Source of the DNA: Ohtaekwangia sp035628875
GTDB lineage: Bacteria; Bacteroidota; Bacteroidia; Cytophagales; Cyclobacteriaceae
Reading direction: 5' to 3'
Length of the DNA: 64,000 nt
NCBI GenBank assembly: GCA_035628875.1
Contig: DASPIZ010000016.1
Location: 1-64,000 of the forward strand
Position numbers and translations under genes: made by a program
Notes under the pieces: model-generated
The model's database searches: none
What the model was told of the DNA's origin: nothing
Seen by the model: the letters and a program-made list of their open reading frames with translations, nothing else
Shown here: in pieces, positions 1 to 8,296 of the stretch
Layout: each line of letters opens with the position of its first letter
How positions within the stretch are numbered: position 1 is the first letter of the stretch

Positions 1-145
1 GGCCAAGCCGGCCCGGGAGGCGAAAAAAACGTGAATGAAAGATCATCTAATTAATATTGATCAACACTGAAGGAGGCATACCACTCCCCACACAATTTTT
101 CCGAACGTGATTGATGCGCTTGATGAGTTTTTCCCGGACACTAAT
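1..145. other. Window-edge stretch without an assignable gene
   Basis: A plus-strand frame is open from the first base to a TAA at 52-54 and could be the last 17 codons of a gene entering from the left, but the other two plus frames also give short plausible tails, so no product can be named. The rest up to the repeat array at 146 shows nothing recognisable. Confidence 0.2.
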
Positions 146-240
146 AACCTCAAACCTCAACCTCAAACCTCAAACAATAGGCACAAGCCCGTCGTTATCG
201 AACACCGACTTTGAACTTTGAACCAGGAACTTTAAACTTT
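146..240. repeat. Heptad repeat array, locus 1
   Basis: Two 7-bp-periodic blocks are separated by a spacer containing CGTCGTTATCGAAC: an AACCTCA block at 146-176 and a TTTGAAC/CTTTGAA block from about 210. The second block runs into the 3' end of gnd, so the gnd TAA stop (232-234) lies inside it. The spacer resembles those of the loci at 5.2 and 13.1 kb. Confidence 0.75.
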
Positions 241-1128
241 CTCTACCGCGTGCCCACCAAATTCATTTCGAAGGGCAGCTACTATTTTGCCAGAAAACGT
301 ATCCGACTCCTGAGAGCGATAACGCATCATCAATGATAAAGCAATTACCGGAGTGGCTATCTGTTTTTCGAGGGCGGTTTCCAATGTCCACTTTCCTTCG
401 CCTGAAGAATGCATTACACCTTTAATAGATTCGAGGCCTGGATCTTTTCGCAGCGCATTTTCAGTGAGTTCCATTAACCAGCTGCGTACTACTGAACCAT
501 GGTTCCATACTTTGGCGACATGCTCAAGGTTGAGATTGAATTCGCTTTTTTGCATTACCTCAAATCCTTCTGCGATGGATTGCATCATGCCATACTCAAT
601 ACCATTGTGTATCATTTTTACAAAGTGACCAGATCCACTTGGGCCGCAGTAAACATAGCCATTCGGTACAGCGATATCTTTGAATAAGGATTCACAATAG
701 TTAAAGGCAATCTGATTTCCGCCGATCATGGCGCAGACACCATACAACGCTCCTTCTGTTCCGCCACTGGTTCCACAGTCGAGGAAACTAATCTGTAGTG
801 ATTCAAGCTCGACAGCGCGTCGTACGGAATCTTTATAGTTTGAGTTCCCACCGTCAATAACAATATCACCGGCGTTGAGAAGAGGTTTTAGGGACGCAAG
901 TGTTTTGTCGACAAGTTCTCCTGCCGGAATCATCATCCAGACCAGCCTTTTGTCCGAAAGGTTCTCTACCAAATGATTGAGAGAACGAACCGTTTTAATT
1001 CCTTCTTCTTGTATTTTCTTCAGTGTTTCTTCATTAATGTCATATGCGATAACATCATGCCCTTTGTTTTTCATATTAAGGGCAAGGTTGTATCCCATTT
1101 TTCCAAGACCAATTAAACCGATTTGCAT
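232..1128 (-). CDS. gnd: 6-phosphogluconate dehydrogenase, decarboxylating (short GntZ/YqeC type)
   Basis: Oxidises 6-phosphogluconate to ribulose 5-phosphate and CO2 in the cytoplasm. The protein has 298 residues, matching the short, often NAD-linked class rather than the ~470-residue classical enzyme. The Rossmann motif GLIGLGKMG is at the N-terminus, the substrate signature DCGTSGG near residue 120, and the KMIHNGIEYG helix with the catalytic lysine and substrate-binding HN near residue 170. The all-alpha C-terminal domain is complete. It lies 40 bp downstream of the gluconate kinase gene on the same strand, so the two probably form an operon converting gluconate to pentose phosphate. Its stop codon lies in an intergenic heptad array. 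Cofactor preference is inferred from the short class, not demonstrated. Confidence 0.93.
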   Translation of the reverse strand: MQIGLIGLGKMGYNLALNMKNKGHDVIAYDINEETLKKIQEEGIKTVRSLNHLVENLSDKRLVWMMIPAGELVDKTLASLKPLLNAGDIVIDGGNSNYKDSVRRAVELESLQISFLDCGTSGGTEGALYGVCAMIGGNQIAFNYCESLFKDIAVPNGYVYCGPSGSGHFVKMIHNGIEYGMMQSIAEGFEVMQKSEFNLNLEHVAKVWNHGSVVRSWLMELTENALRKDPGLESIKGVMHSSGEGKWTLETALEKQIATPVIALSLMMRYRSQESDTFSGKIVAALRNEFGGHAVEKV

Positions 1129-1168
1129 AAGTTTGAATTTTTTAGCGTGTGCTTACTTTTATTTTAGT

Positions 1169-2695
1169 TTAGTTTTTACTGTGAGCCGCGTGAATGATAG
1201 GTTCACGAACGATAGCCATGTCAAGGGCTAACGATTTATACAGGTGTTCGAATCGCGGGAAAATTTCATGTGCATAAATTTCGTGTTGAAGCTGTTCAGG
1301 GTGATAAGTTTTAATTTCTGAGGCTTCGGCTTCAGGATAGACATCAATCATACCGAGGGTTTTCATGCCCATGAAAGCAGCACCCATTGCTGAAGCATCA
1401 TCCGCATTCACAAGACATATTTTTTTACCAAAGATATTGGTTAGGATTTGTACCCAGCTATCAGAACGAACAAAACCACCGCTTACGTTGATTTGATTGA
1501 TTTCCATTCCACCCGACATCAACGTTCGTGCAATCTGGTACAACGACATGGTTATGCCTTCGATCACGGCGCGTGTAAAATGTTCTTGCTTGTGTTGCGC
1601 TGTAATTCCAAAAAAGACACCGCATGATTCACTGTTCCAGATGGGGGCACGTTCACCGAGAATGTAAGGAAGGAAAAGTAAACCATTGCATCCCGGTTGT
1701 ACGTCATGAAGTGATTCGAGTAAATCGTAATAATCATCCTGCGTAGCAAGCTCCCTCTTAAGGAGGTTTTCGGCATACCATTTCAAGGCAACGCCACCGT
1801 TGTTAATCGGACCACCAGAAACAAAAATTTCGTCATCTAGTCGGTAGTTGAATGGCATCGTATTGAAGTCCGGAGCAGGATTTGTGCCACATACACGAAT
1901 TGCGCCACTTGTTCCAATGGTAAGTGCAGCTATTCCCGGATGAATTGCAAAGCTTCCAAGGTTTGCCATACAACCATCACTTGCACCAATTAAAAATGGC
2001 GTTTCTGCTGGTATGTGGAATTGCGCTGCTACAGTTTTGTTTAGTCCCGAACGCAGGCTTGTCGTATTGACAGGATGCGAAAGTTTATTGACTCCAATTC
2101 CGGCAAGGCCTAACGCCTCCGCATGCCACGTTAAGTTGTGAATATTAAATAGACCAGTTGCCGAGGCGATGGAGTAATCAATTTCAAAGACCTGAAACAA
2201 TTTATACCAGATGTATTCCTTAATGGAAATATACTTGAATGCTTTGTCGGTGATGTCAGATTTGTTATGCTGTAGCCAGATGATCTTACTGAGCGGAGAC
2301 ATGGCATGTAGGGGCGTTCCAGTCTGCTCATAGATTTTTTTTCCTTGTGCTGATTGTTTAATCCTGGTTGCTATTGAAGCACTTCGGTTATCAGCCCAAG
2401 TAAGCATATTCATTAATGCGTTTCCATTTCCATCAACGGGAATTACACTATGCATCGCGCTACTGAGGCAGATCGCCTGTGGAGGTGTTACCAATGCCGA
2501 ACTGATACGATGAATACATTTAATGAAAGCTTGCCAGATAATTTCCGGTACTTGTTCCGAAACCGCAGGTATACTATTCAAGGTAGGATAGGGAACCTGC
2601 GCTGTAATCAAAACTTTTCCTGAAGGATCGACTGCGATTGCTTTTGTGCTGCCCGTGCCGATATCTATACCAATTACATACTTGGGATTATTCAC
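1169..2695 (-). CDS. gntK: Gluconate kinase, FGGY carbohydrate kinase family
   Basis: Phosphorylates a sugar or sugar acid with ATP, most likely D-gluconate to 6-phosphogluconate because the next gene is 6-phosphogluconate dehydrogenase. The N-terminal FGGY fold opens with VIGIDIGTGSTKA. The C-terminal half has the nucleotide-site segments TIGTSGAIRVCG and NVSGGFVRSD, and DASAMGAAFMG near the end. Length is about 508 residues, normal for FGGY kinases. No ATG lies near the start: I chose the GTG at 2695, seven codons inside a longer reading that would begin with TTG at 2716. Xylulokinase or another FGGY activity cannot be excluded from sequence alone. Confidence 0.85.
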   Translation of the reverse strand: MNNPKYVIGIDIGTGSTKAIAVDPSGKVLITAQVPYPTLNSIPAVSEQVPEIIWQAFIKCIHRISSALVTPPQAICLSSAMHSVIPVDGNGNALMNMLTWADNRSASIATRIKQSAQGKKIYEQTGTPLHAMSPLSKIIWLQHNKSDITDKAFKYISIKEYIWYKLFQVFEIDYSIASATGLFNIHNLTWHAEALGLAGIGVNKLSHPVNTTSLRSGLNKTVAAQFHIPAETPFLIGASDGCMANLGSFAIHPGIAALTIGTSGAIRVCGTNPAPDFNTMPFNYRLDDEIFVSGGPINNGGVALKWYAENLLKRELATQDDYYDLLESLHDVQPGCNGLLFLPYILGERAPIWNSESCGVFFGITAQHKQEHFTRAVIEGITMSLYQIARTLMSGGMEINQINVSGGFVRSDSWVQILTNIFGKKICLVNADDASAMGAAFMGMKTLGMIDVYPEAEASEIKTYHPEQLQHEIYAHEIFPRFEHLYKSLALDMAIVREPIIHAAHSKN

Positions 2696-2723
2696 AGGAG
2701 CAAGATAATAAAACAAATTATAA

Positions 2724-2810
2724 TGGTATTAGGAATTGGCATTAGGCATTTATTACGTATCAGGATCGTGACCAGGATTAACATTTCTACCCAACACCCA
2801 ATACCAATGT
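2724..2810. repeat. Degenerate short repeat tract upstream of the gluconate kinase
   Basis: The tract contains GGAATTGGCATTAGGCAT near 2735 and, inverted, ACCCAACACCCAATACCAAT near 2788-2807. These are 6- to 7-bp variations on ATTGG/ATTAGG and look like another class of the short-unit intergenic repeats found elsewhere in the window. No coding potential is evident. Confidence 0.4.
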
Positions 2811-2821
2811 CTAAAAAGAAA

Positions 2822-2848
2822 GGCATCCCGATGATGATTCGAGATGCC
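2822..2848 (-). terminator. Rho-independent terminator after the DoxX gene
   Basis: GGCATCTCG and CGGGATGCC (minus-strand reading) form a hairpin with an eight-nucleotide loop-side AT-rich segment, followed on the minus strand by TTTCTTTTT. It sits 25 bp past the DoxX stop codon. Confidence 0.6.
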
Positions 2849-2872
2849 CCGGTTTTAGGTCAAGTAAGTGTT

Positions 2873-3325
2873 TTATGGAAGAATAGCATGCATTTCTCTT
2901 CTTCTCTTTGCATCGATTGAAAAATTGCCCGCACCAAAGATCATTAACACAATAAGGGAAATGAGCACCAATACAGAAACCCACAATTCCATGTGATGCG
3001 CAATACTTAAATAACCTTTCGGATAATTAACCAGAAAGACCGCACCAATCAAAATCGGAAGTTGTATGAAGCTGATGAATCGTGTAAATAATCCAAGGGC
3101 AATTAAAGGTCCTCCCAGAATATGTGCAAACACAACATAGTGTGTTCATACAACGCCGGCAAAGTAAACATTGATACCGGAAGTTGTATTTTCGAGTTCA
3201 TTCATGTGGGTGATATAGTAGAACCCCTTATATGTGATAAATACTCCTAAGACGATACGGAGGATATCCAAAAAGGCAGGGCGGTGACTGTTACCCCATC
3301 TTTCAACTTCAGTGATAACATTCAT
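2873..3325 (-). pseudogene. DoxX family membrane protein interrupted by one in-frame TGA
   Basis: The frame from the ATG at 3325 encodes MNVITEVERWGNSHRPAF and further DoxX-like sequence for 59 codons, meets a TGA at 3146-3148, and continues without any frameshift as THYVVFAHILGGPLIALGLF for about 90 codons to the end. Together the halves make a normal 150-residue DoxX-like protein with four hydrophobic segments (the family is linked to respiratory or redox functions). One base change explains the stop, for example TGG (Trp) to TGA. TGA terminates other genes here, so recoding is unlikely. Recent inactivation, a sequencing error, or a shorter product restarting at the GTG at 3133 are the options. 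Confidence 0.75.
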
Positions 3326-3522
3326 AACGTAATTTTTAAAGTGTTAACAAAGTTTACGAATTTTTAATGAAAATTTTAACGGGCAGGTAGTAGAAAGAAT
3401 GGTAGAATTGAACAAGCGACTAAGTTCGTCTTATGGTTTGATTGATATTGGCAATATTGAGAGAGACTACCATACTATCTTCGGGAGCGTCTCGTATTTC
3501 TAAATGAAAACGTCATAAACAA

Positions 3523-3552
3523 AAAAGGACTGCCTTTTAAAGCAGTCCTTTT
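3523..3552 (-). terminator. Rho-independent terminator of the RRM gene
   Basis: A perfect 11-bp stem (AAAAGGACTGC / GCAGTCCTTTT) with an eight-base loop lies 21 bp past the RRM stop codon. The outer A/T pairs supply the T-run on the minus strand. Confidence 0.85.
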
Positions 3553-3572
3553 AGGGTTGAATATTCTAAAGA

Positions 3573-3884
3573 TTAATATTCGTTTCTGCGGTTAAACCCG
3601 CCACCGTTTCTAAAACCACTACCACCACCACGTGGGGCGTCAGTTTTAGGTCTTGCTTCGTTTACAACCAGGGTTTTTCCCAGGAAGTTGAAACCGTTTA
3701 AGCTATCGATAGCCTGACGGGCGGATGCGTCATCTGCCATTTCGATAAAACCGAAACCGCGGCTGCGCTGCGTAACTTTGTCCATAATGATTTTGGCAGA
3801 AGAAACTTCGCCATACTCTTCAAATAATCCCTTCAATTCCTGTTCGGATGCCTTAAAAGGGATGTTGGCAACGTAAATGTTCAT
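3573..3884 (-). CDS. RNA-binding protein with a single RRM domain
   Basis: Small cytoplasmic RNA-binding protein of 103 residues. The RRM fold spans roughly residues 1-80 with RNP2 IYVANI at residues 3-8 and RNP1 RGFGFIEM at residues 42-49, both with the expected aromatic residues. The tail from residue 85 is rich in Gly, Arg and Asn (RGGGSGFRNGGGFNRR), like the glycine-rich RRM proteins of cyanobacteria and Bacteroidota that often respond to cold. The gene is monocistronic with its own terminator and about 260 bp of AT-rich upstream sequence, which could hold a long leader. The RNA target is unknown. Confidence 0.92.
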   Translation of the reverse strand: MNIYVANIPFKASEQELKGLFEEYGEVSSAKIIMDKVTQRSRGFGFIEMADDASARQAIDSLNGFNFLGKTLVVNEARPKTDAPRGGGSGFRNGGGFNRRNEY

Positions 3885-4143
3885 TTGTACTACTAAATAA
3901 TAATGTGAAAATAATTAATGCTAACTGATCAAAACTCTACGAACGCTTTGGGAAGACGCTGGTCAAGAAAAAACCAATTAACAAAGTAAAGGTAAACATA
4001 TTTTCCATATCTAAATGAAAAACGCCATTTAAACCTTTTAACAGCAACTTTTTTCCGGTTTTAAGCGGTTCTAAAAAGTCGGGCGGTGAAGGATTTAGCC
4101 TATTTCGGCTTTTTTAGTAATGCTTCGTTTACGTAGTTTTTTA

Positions 4144-4869
4144 TTAATACGCACGCTCAATACTGCCCGAACCATATATCTTCTTGGTGGCAGATTTTGT
4201 GTTTCCCTTGTGTTTTACCTGACCTGAACCATAAACCCGCGCTTCGATATTCTGAGCTACATTCAGATTGCAGGCACCTGATCCGCTTACCTTTACTTTT
4301 GCATTCTCAACGGTACAATTAAATCCATTGATCGTGCCTGTACCACTGACAAGCGCATCGATAATTGAAGCATAACCTCGTAATGTCATCGCCCCGCTTC
4401 CTGTTACGTCTGCTTTGATTTTATTCCCCTTCACATCGATGTCCATACTTCCGTTACCCGACAGGCTCAATAACAGATTGTCGGCGGCGATAGAATTCTC
4501 TGAAATAATTTTTCCACCACCGTTAACCTGAAGTTCTGATATGTTTTTTACACTGATGAATAGTTTCATCGTTGGATTTAACTTGATATCATCGATCTTA
4601 GACCACAAACTTTTATTTGGACTTTCAGGTTTGCGTTCGATATTAATCATGAGGACCCCATCTTCTACTTTAATTTCAGTAGCCGAATATATTTCAGTTA
4701 AAGCTTCTACTGAGACTTCCTGCTTGTTGGTTTGTTTCAGGTAAACAGTATAGTTACTGTTGACATAGATAGCTTTAAATTCTGGAAGCTCCAATGTTTT
4801 TTTCGTTACCTGTGCTTGCACCTGTAGCGTTATTAAAAGACATAGGAGAATCAATAGCTTGTTTTTCAT
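4144..4869 (-). CDS. Secreted DUF2807 (head GIN domain) protein
   Basis: The 241-residue protein begins with a clear signal peptide (MKNKLLILLCLLITLQVQA). The rest is a DUF2807-type repeat-rich beta structure with the characteristic run of short Gly/Ser-rich rungs such as LSLSGNGSMDI, VTGSGAMTL, ALVSGTGTI and VSGSGACNL, consistent with a beta-helix or stacked-strand solenoid. It ends in KKIYGSGSIERAY. Members of this family are common in Bacteroidota as periplasmic or outer-membrane-associated proteins of unknown function. The gene stands alone, between the RRM gene and a repeat-filled gap. I assign no function beyond export. Confidence 0.85.
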   Translation of the reverse strand: MKNKLLILLCLLITLQVQAQVTKKTLELPEFKAIYVNSNYTVYLKQTNKQEVSVEALTEIYSATEIKVEDGVLMINIERKPESPNKSLWSKIDDIKLNPTMKLFISVKNISELQVNGGGKIISENSIAADNLLLSLSGNGSMDIDVKGNKIKADVTGSGAMTLRGYASIIDALVSGTGTINGFNCTVENAKVKVSGSGACNLNVAQNIEARVYGSGQVKHKGNTKSATKKIYGSGSIERAY

Positions 4870-5040
4870 AATGACGGTTTTAGTATATGTTTAAGTAGGG
4901 TTTTTTGTCACCTTAAAGAACAACAACTCAACCAGCATAATAAAATACAACGAACGGCTAAAACAGTGCGTTAGTCGCTTAAATAAGGAGGCAATGTTCG
5001 TATTTGGTAAAAAACTTACTTGATTCCGTTTCTTGAAGTG

Positions 5041-5273
5041 TTTTCGACAAGCTTCAAGCTGCAGGCTTCCGGCTTCAAGGTGGTTTGCGAAATTAGCTTC
5101 GAGCTACGAGCTTCGAGCTTCGAGTTTGTTTGTTGCTAAAGTTTCGGGTTTCGACAACTCATAGGTTTCAGCAAACCAACCTCAAACCTCAGACATCAAA
5201 CTTCAACCAATTCCCGAAACCCTTCGTTATTTGAACTCATTTAAATCTTGAACCTTGAACTTTAAACCTTGGA
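5041..5273. repeat. Heptad repeat array, locus 2 (full three-module form)
   Basis: This fills most of the 404-bp gap upstream of the DUF2807 gene. Three modules occur in order on the plus strand: GAGCTACGAGCTTCGAGC (about 5100-5121), AACCTCAAACCTCAGAC (about 5179-5196) and CTTGAACCTTGAACTTT (about 5246-5262). A spacer with AACCCTTCGTTAT separates the last two. On the minus strand the last module begins directly after the TAG stop of the small membrane ORF at 5274. The first 170 bp of the gap (4870-5040) show nothing clear. Confidence 0.8.
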
Positions 5274-5378
5274 CTATCTTCTTTTCCGGAAAATCACTTT
5301 CATGATAATGATAAAGACGATTCCCCCTATGCACATGGTGAGGAGTATTTCAGGAGTTATCAGATCGATTGCATGCAT
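5274..5378 (-). CDS. Possible 34-residue single-pass membrane protein
   Basis: An ATG-initiated frame of 34 codons: an N-terminal MHAIDLITPEILL, one hydrophobic helix (CIGGIVFIIIM) and a basic end KVIFRKRR, a layout expected for a small inner-membrane protein with a cytoplasmic C-terminus. It starts 10 bp after the stop codon of the helix-hairpin-helix barrel gene on the same strand, so it would be the last gene of that operon. The start LITPE resembles short membrane-protein N-termini in the phylum such as AtpF, which is only a resemblance. It could also be a chance frame. Confidence 0.5.
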   Translation of the reverse strand: MHAIDLITPEILLTMCIGGIVFIIIMKVIFRKRR

Positions 5379-5388
5379 AGTGTAAAAT

Positions 5389-7431
5389 TTAAAACTTGAT
5401 GCGTAGTTGAAACTTTAAATCATTTTTTGTGTTACCTGAAATCTCTTCCATTCCGGAACCGATGACATTACGATCGGTATATCGTGTGTGACTGTATCGA
5501 ATCCAAAAGGTAATTTGTTTGTTCATTTTATATTGCAGCACGAGATATTTTCGAATGCCAACACCATCGTACGCGGGCAGCGAATACGCAAGCCATACAT
5601 CCTGTTCGTAAATATACTGACGGTTATCGTAATCTTCCGTATCAAAGATGGCATAACGTGCGGTAATCCTGAATTTTTTATACTGGCCACTAATATCCTG
5701 TGCCAGTACAAACCCGTTGGTTTTTTGTCCGCTAAATCTGTAAGTGCTGAATTGCATTCGCGTCTTCATTCTCAGGTTTTGTCCAATGCCATAATCTACA
5801 TTAAGCCAATAATTATTTTTGGTGGCCGGTGAAACAAGATAAGTTTTTGATGGCGATGCTGTATCGTTTTTTTCTTTGTGTTCTTCCCTGGCCTGTACAA
5901 ATAACGCGACATGCCGGGATGGCTGCCAGTTAACACGCAACAGCCACTCATATCCTGCAGAGGGTGCATACGTCCTGTATTTTATCCCGGGGAACCGGAA
6001 GATATCAATGTATCCGGAATGACTCCATTTTTTATTTAATCTGTATTTCCATCCCCAGTATGTTCCGCGTTCATTTTGTGGTTTAGTGCTCTCTGAAAAT
6101 CCGTTGGAGTAAAAAGTGTAAAGGTCTTTTTCAAACCGGCGATGAACGACCGCGAGATCAATTTTCGAGGAAAGCGCAATGAGGGTACCTGCGATGTATC
6201 CGTAACCGTGGTTTAATGTATAGGCCACTTCGCCGAACATGGCGATGTTCTGAAATGTATAATTTGCATAGAAGCCTGTGTTTGTATTGGATCGTCCACG
6301 AAATGTGAATTGGTTATAGGGTCGGGCTGCAGGTTCAAGTGGTTTGGACATCATCACGTGTTGAAAGACCAGACCAGCATCGAGCGCTTTATTATGGAAT
6401 TGAAGGGCTGCCCCGGCGACTTGCTCTGTAAACGATTTTCTCTTTTCAAGTTCTGTAGCGTTTCGATGTAAGCCTGTCATCAAGATGGAAGAGATTGAGC
6501 CGCCATCTTCACCTGCCTGAACGGTTCCGTCGCGGCTGGTCAATGACCATGAACCGCTTATGGAAAAATTGTTATTGAGTTCTAACGTAGTGGCTACACC
6601 ACGGAGGTACCCCGCTTCATAGGCAGAGGTGTAGGGCACAAACCCAATCGAGTTACCACGAACTGATGTTATTGTTTCGCTACCTTTTCCCATCCCGAAA
6701 ATACCGCCCCAAACCAATCCCTGACCAAATTGTACCTGATAATCTCCGATAATGATATTTTTGATTCTTCCTTTATGTTGCAGTTGAGCATGCAATGATG
6801 TGTGATCAAATCCATAATAATGTTGAGCAGGATTCCAATTCAGTTTTTCGCCCTGATCTTTTTCCATGGTGAATCCGAAACTAAAATCTCCCGGACGGGA
6901 AGACCGAAAACGCATGTACATCTTTCCCGGATCACCCTGAAATTTTTGTGACTCACTTACGGACGACGAAAATCCCTTTTTTGTTTCCATGGTCTGATCG
7001 TAACGAAGTAATAAATAGTTATCGGCCTGTGTTTTTATCCGCTCAATAAGATTTTTATTAAGTGTAGTAAGCGGATCAGTAACTGTAATGTAGGGGACGA
7101 GACGATCAATGGTTAGGATGTCGTAACCAGGTATGGCTTGTAGTTCCAGTGTGGAAATCAGATGTCCATTGCTTTCGCGGTGGTTTAGAAGATTCGTGAT
7201 TTGATCTTCGCTAAGTATCTTTAGAAATCGTAAATCTTCTGCGGTAGCGACATTAATGTTTAATGGGTGGGATAGCAAAAGCGCCAGGTTTTCAAGATTC
7301 TCTTCGTATTCCGTTTCATTGTCATCAAAGTTGGCGATGCGTTCCGTGAACGCGTCGAGGTCAATGGTTTTTTCCTCTTCCTGTGCATATAAGCTCAACG
7401 GAAAAAGCAACAACAATAATATTGCTTTCAT
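5389..7431 (-). CDS. Helix-hairpin-helix protein with an outer-membrane barrel-like C-terminal region
   Basis: The 680-residue protein has a signal peptide (MKAILLLLLFPLSLYAQ), then a helix-hairpin-helix region at about residues 55-118 (NINVATAEDLRFL, HLISTLELQAIPGYDI) resembling ComEA-type DNA-binding repeats. The rest, about 500 residues, has alternating aromatic-rich strands typical of an outer-membrane beta barrel and ends in a terminal phenylalanine (LKFQLRIKF), the usual BAM-recognised end. Its ATG overlaps the stop of the upstream PorV-like gene by 4 bp (7428-7431), so the two are translationally coupled. The family is widespread in Bacteroidota without a known role. A DNA-uptake role is a guess from the HhH part only. 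Confidence 0.8.
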   Translation of the reverse strand: MKAILLLLLFPLSLYAQEEEKTIDLDAFTERIANFDDNETEYEENLENLALLLSHPLNINVATAEDLRFLKILSEDQITNLLNHRESNGHLISTLELQAIPGYDILTIDRLVPYITVTDPLTTLNKNLIERIKTQADNYLLLRYDQTMETKKGFSSSVSESQKFQGDPGKMYMRFRSSRPGDFSFGFTMEKDQGEKLNWNPAQHYYGFDHTSLHAQLQHKGRIKNIIIGDYQVQFGQGLVWGGIFGMGKGSETITSVRGNSIGFVPYTSAYEAGYLRGVATTLELNNNFSISGSWSLTSRDGTVQAGEDGGSISSILMTGLHRNATELEKRKSFTEQVAGAALQFHNKALDAGLVFQHVMMSKPLEPAARPYNQFTFRGRSNTNTGFYANYTFQNIAMFGEVAYTLNHGYGYIAGTLIALSSKIDLAVVHRRFEKDLYTFYSNGFSESTKPQNERGTYWGWKYRLNKKWSHSGYIDIFRFPGIKYRTYAPSAGYEWLLRVNWQPSRHVALFVQAREEHKEKNDTASPSKTYLVSPATKNNYWLNVDYGIGQNLRMKTRMQFSTYRFSGQKTNGFVLAQDISGQYKKFRITARYAIFDTEDYDNRQYIYEQDVWLAYSLPAYDGVGIRKYLVLQYKMNKQITFWIRYSHTRYTDRNVIGSGMEEISGNTKNDLKFQLRIKF

Positions 7432-8237
7432 TTTTTATTGATTTTGTAAGACACAGAAGCCTGATGACGGGTGCCAAGGTTCAGCATGTAACTATAGGCA
7501 TAATCAAGTTCGAACCGGGAAGGACGAAAACCGATCCCTGCAAATCCGGCATGAGGTGAGAGATTAAAGCCCGTGCGAAGTATTATTTTTTTATAAAGTT
7601 CATATTCAACGCCCGCTTTAATGGTTGGATCAAAATCCAGGTCTTTCTCTACATCAATAGCAATGAAACATTTTTCGATAGGACGGATACCTATACCTGC
7701 GTGAAGACGTGTGGGAAGCTTTTCACCTGTTGCAACTTCAGGCTGATTGATGTTTGCGATATGTGCTCCGACCAATAGCCATGGCGTTAGTTCTGCAATG
7801 CCGCCAAGGCTAAAGGTCACTACGCCTTTTCGCCCAAAACTTTCGGCCGTATATTGAATGTAGTTGACTTTAAGTCCAAGGGAGGCTAATCCCACTTTAT
7901 TTGCATAGCCTGCGCTTAAGAGTTGTTCATTGTAAAGTGCATCTCCGAATTTGTATACACCTGCGGCAGCAACACCGTGGGGGAGTGGGACCACAGCTGC
8001 GAGCGCCATACGATTAAACGGCGCAAAAGCCGGAGCGGCGTCATACGTACATGCAATCCGCGATTGATTTATGCTGGCAAGGCCTGCCGGATTTCCAAAA
8101 ATACTCCAGACATCATAGAGCGACGAGGAGGCATTGGCCATGCCGTTACTTCGTGCACCAATAATCGTCGATGAATTTTGAGCGTATGCAGTATGGCATA
8201 CACCCAGTAACAGGGTAAGTAAAATAATGTTAAACAC
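7428..8237 (-). CDS. PorV/PorQ-like outer-membrane protein
   Basis: The 269-residue protein has a signal peptide ending TAYAQ, followed by ARSNGMANASSSLYDVWSIF and NPAGLA, the N-terminal signature of the PorV/PorQ/FadL-like barrels in which a conserved NPAGLA loop follows an early glycine-rich strand. Later segments (YANKVGLASLGLKVNYI, AGIGFRPSRFELDYAYSYM) look like barrel strands. In the T9SS, PorV and PorQ are shuttle or attachment-complex barrels, but this protein is shorter than PorV and the family also includes uncharacterised paralogs. Coupled to the downstream HhH barrel gene by a 4-bp overlap, which suggests the two work together. Confidence 0.75.
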   Translation of the reverse strand: MFNIILLTLLLGVCHTAYAQNSSTIIGARSNGMANASSSLYDVWSIFGNPAGLASINQSRIACTYDAAPAFAPFNRMALAAVVPLPHGVAAAGVYKFGDALYNEQLLSAGYANKVGLASLGLKVNYIQYTAESFGRKGVVTFSLGGIAELTPWLLVGAHIANINQPEVATGEKLPTRLHAGIGIRPIEKCFIAIDVEKDLDFDPTIKAGVEYELYKKIILRTGFNLSPHAGFAGIGFRPSRFELDYAYSYMLNLGTRHQASVSYKINKK

Positions 8238-8296
8238 AACGGTTGAATTAGTATGTTTTAAAAATACTAAAACTTTTTAAATTTTATTTTAATCGC

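Noticed and set aside
2873..3325. TGA recoded as tryptophan in the DoxX gene
   Set aside because: TGA is used as the stop for other intact genes (e.g. 62143-62145, 33941-33943), so the standard code applies.
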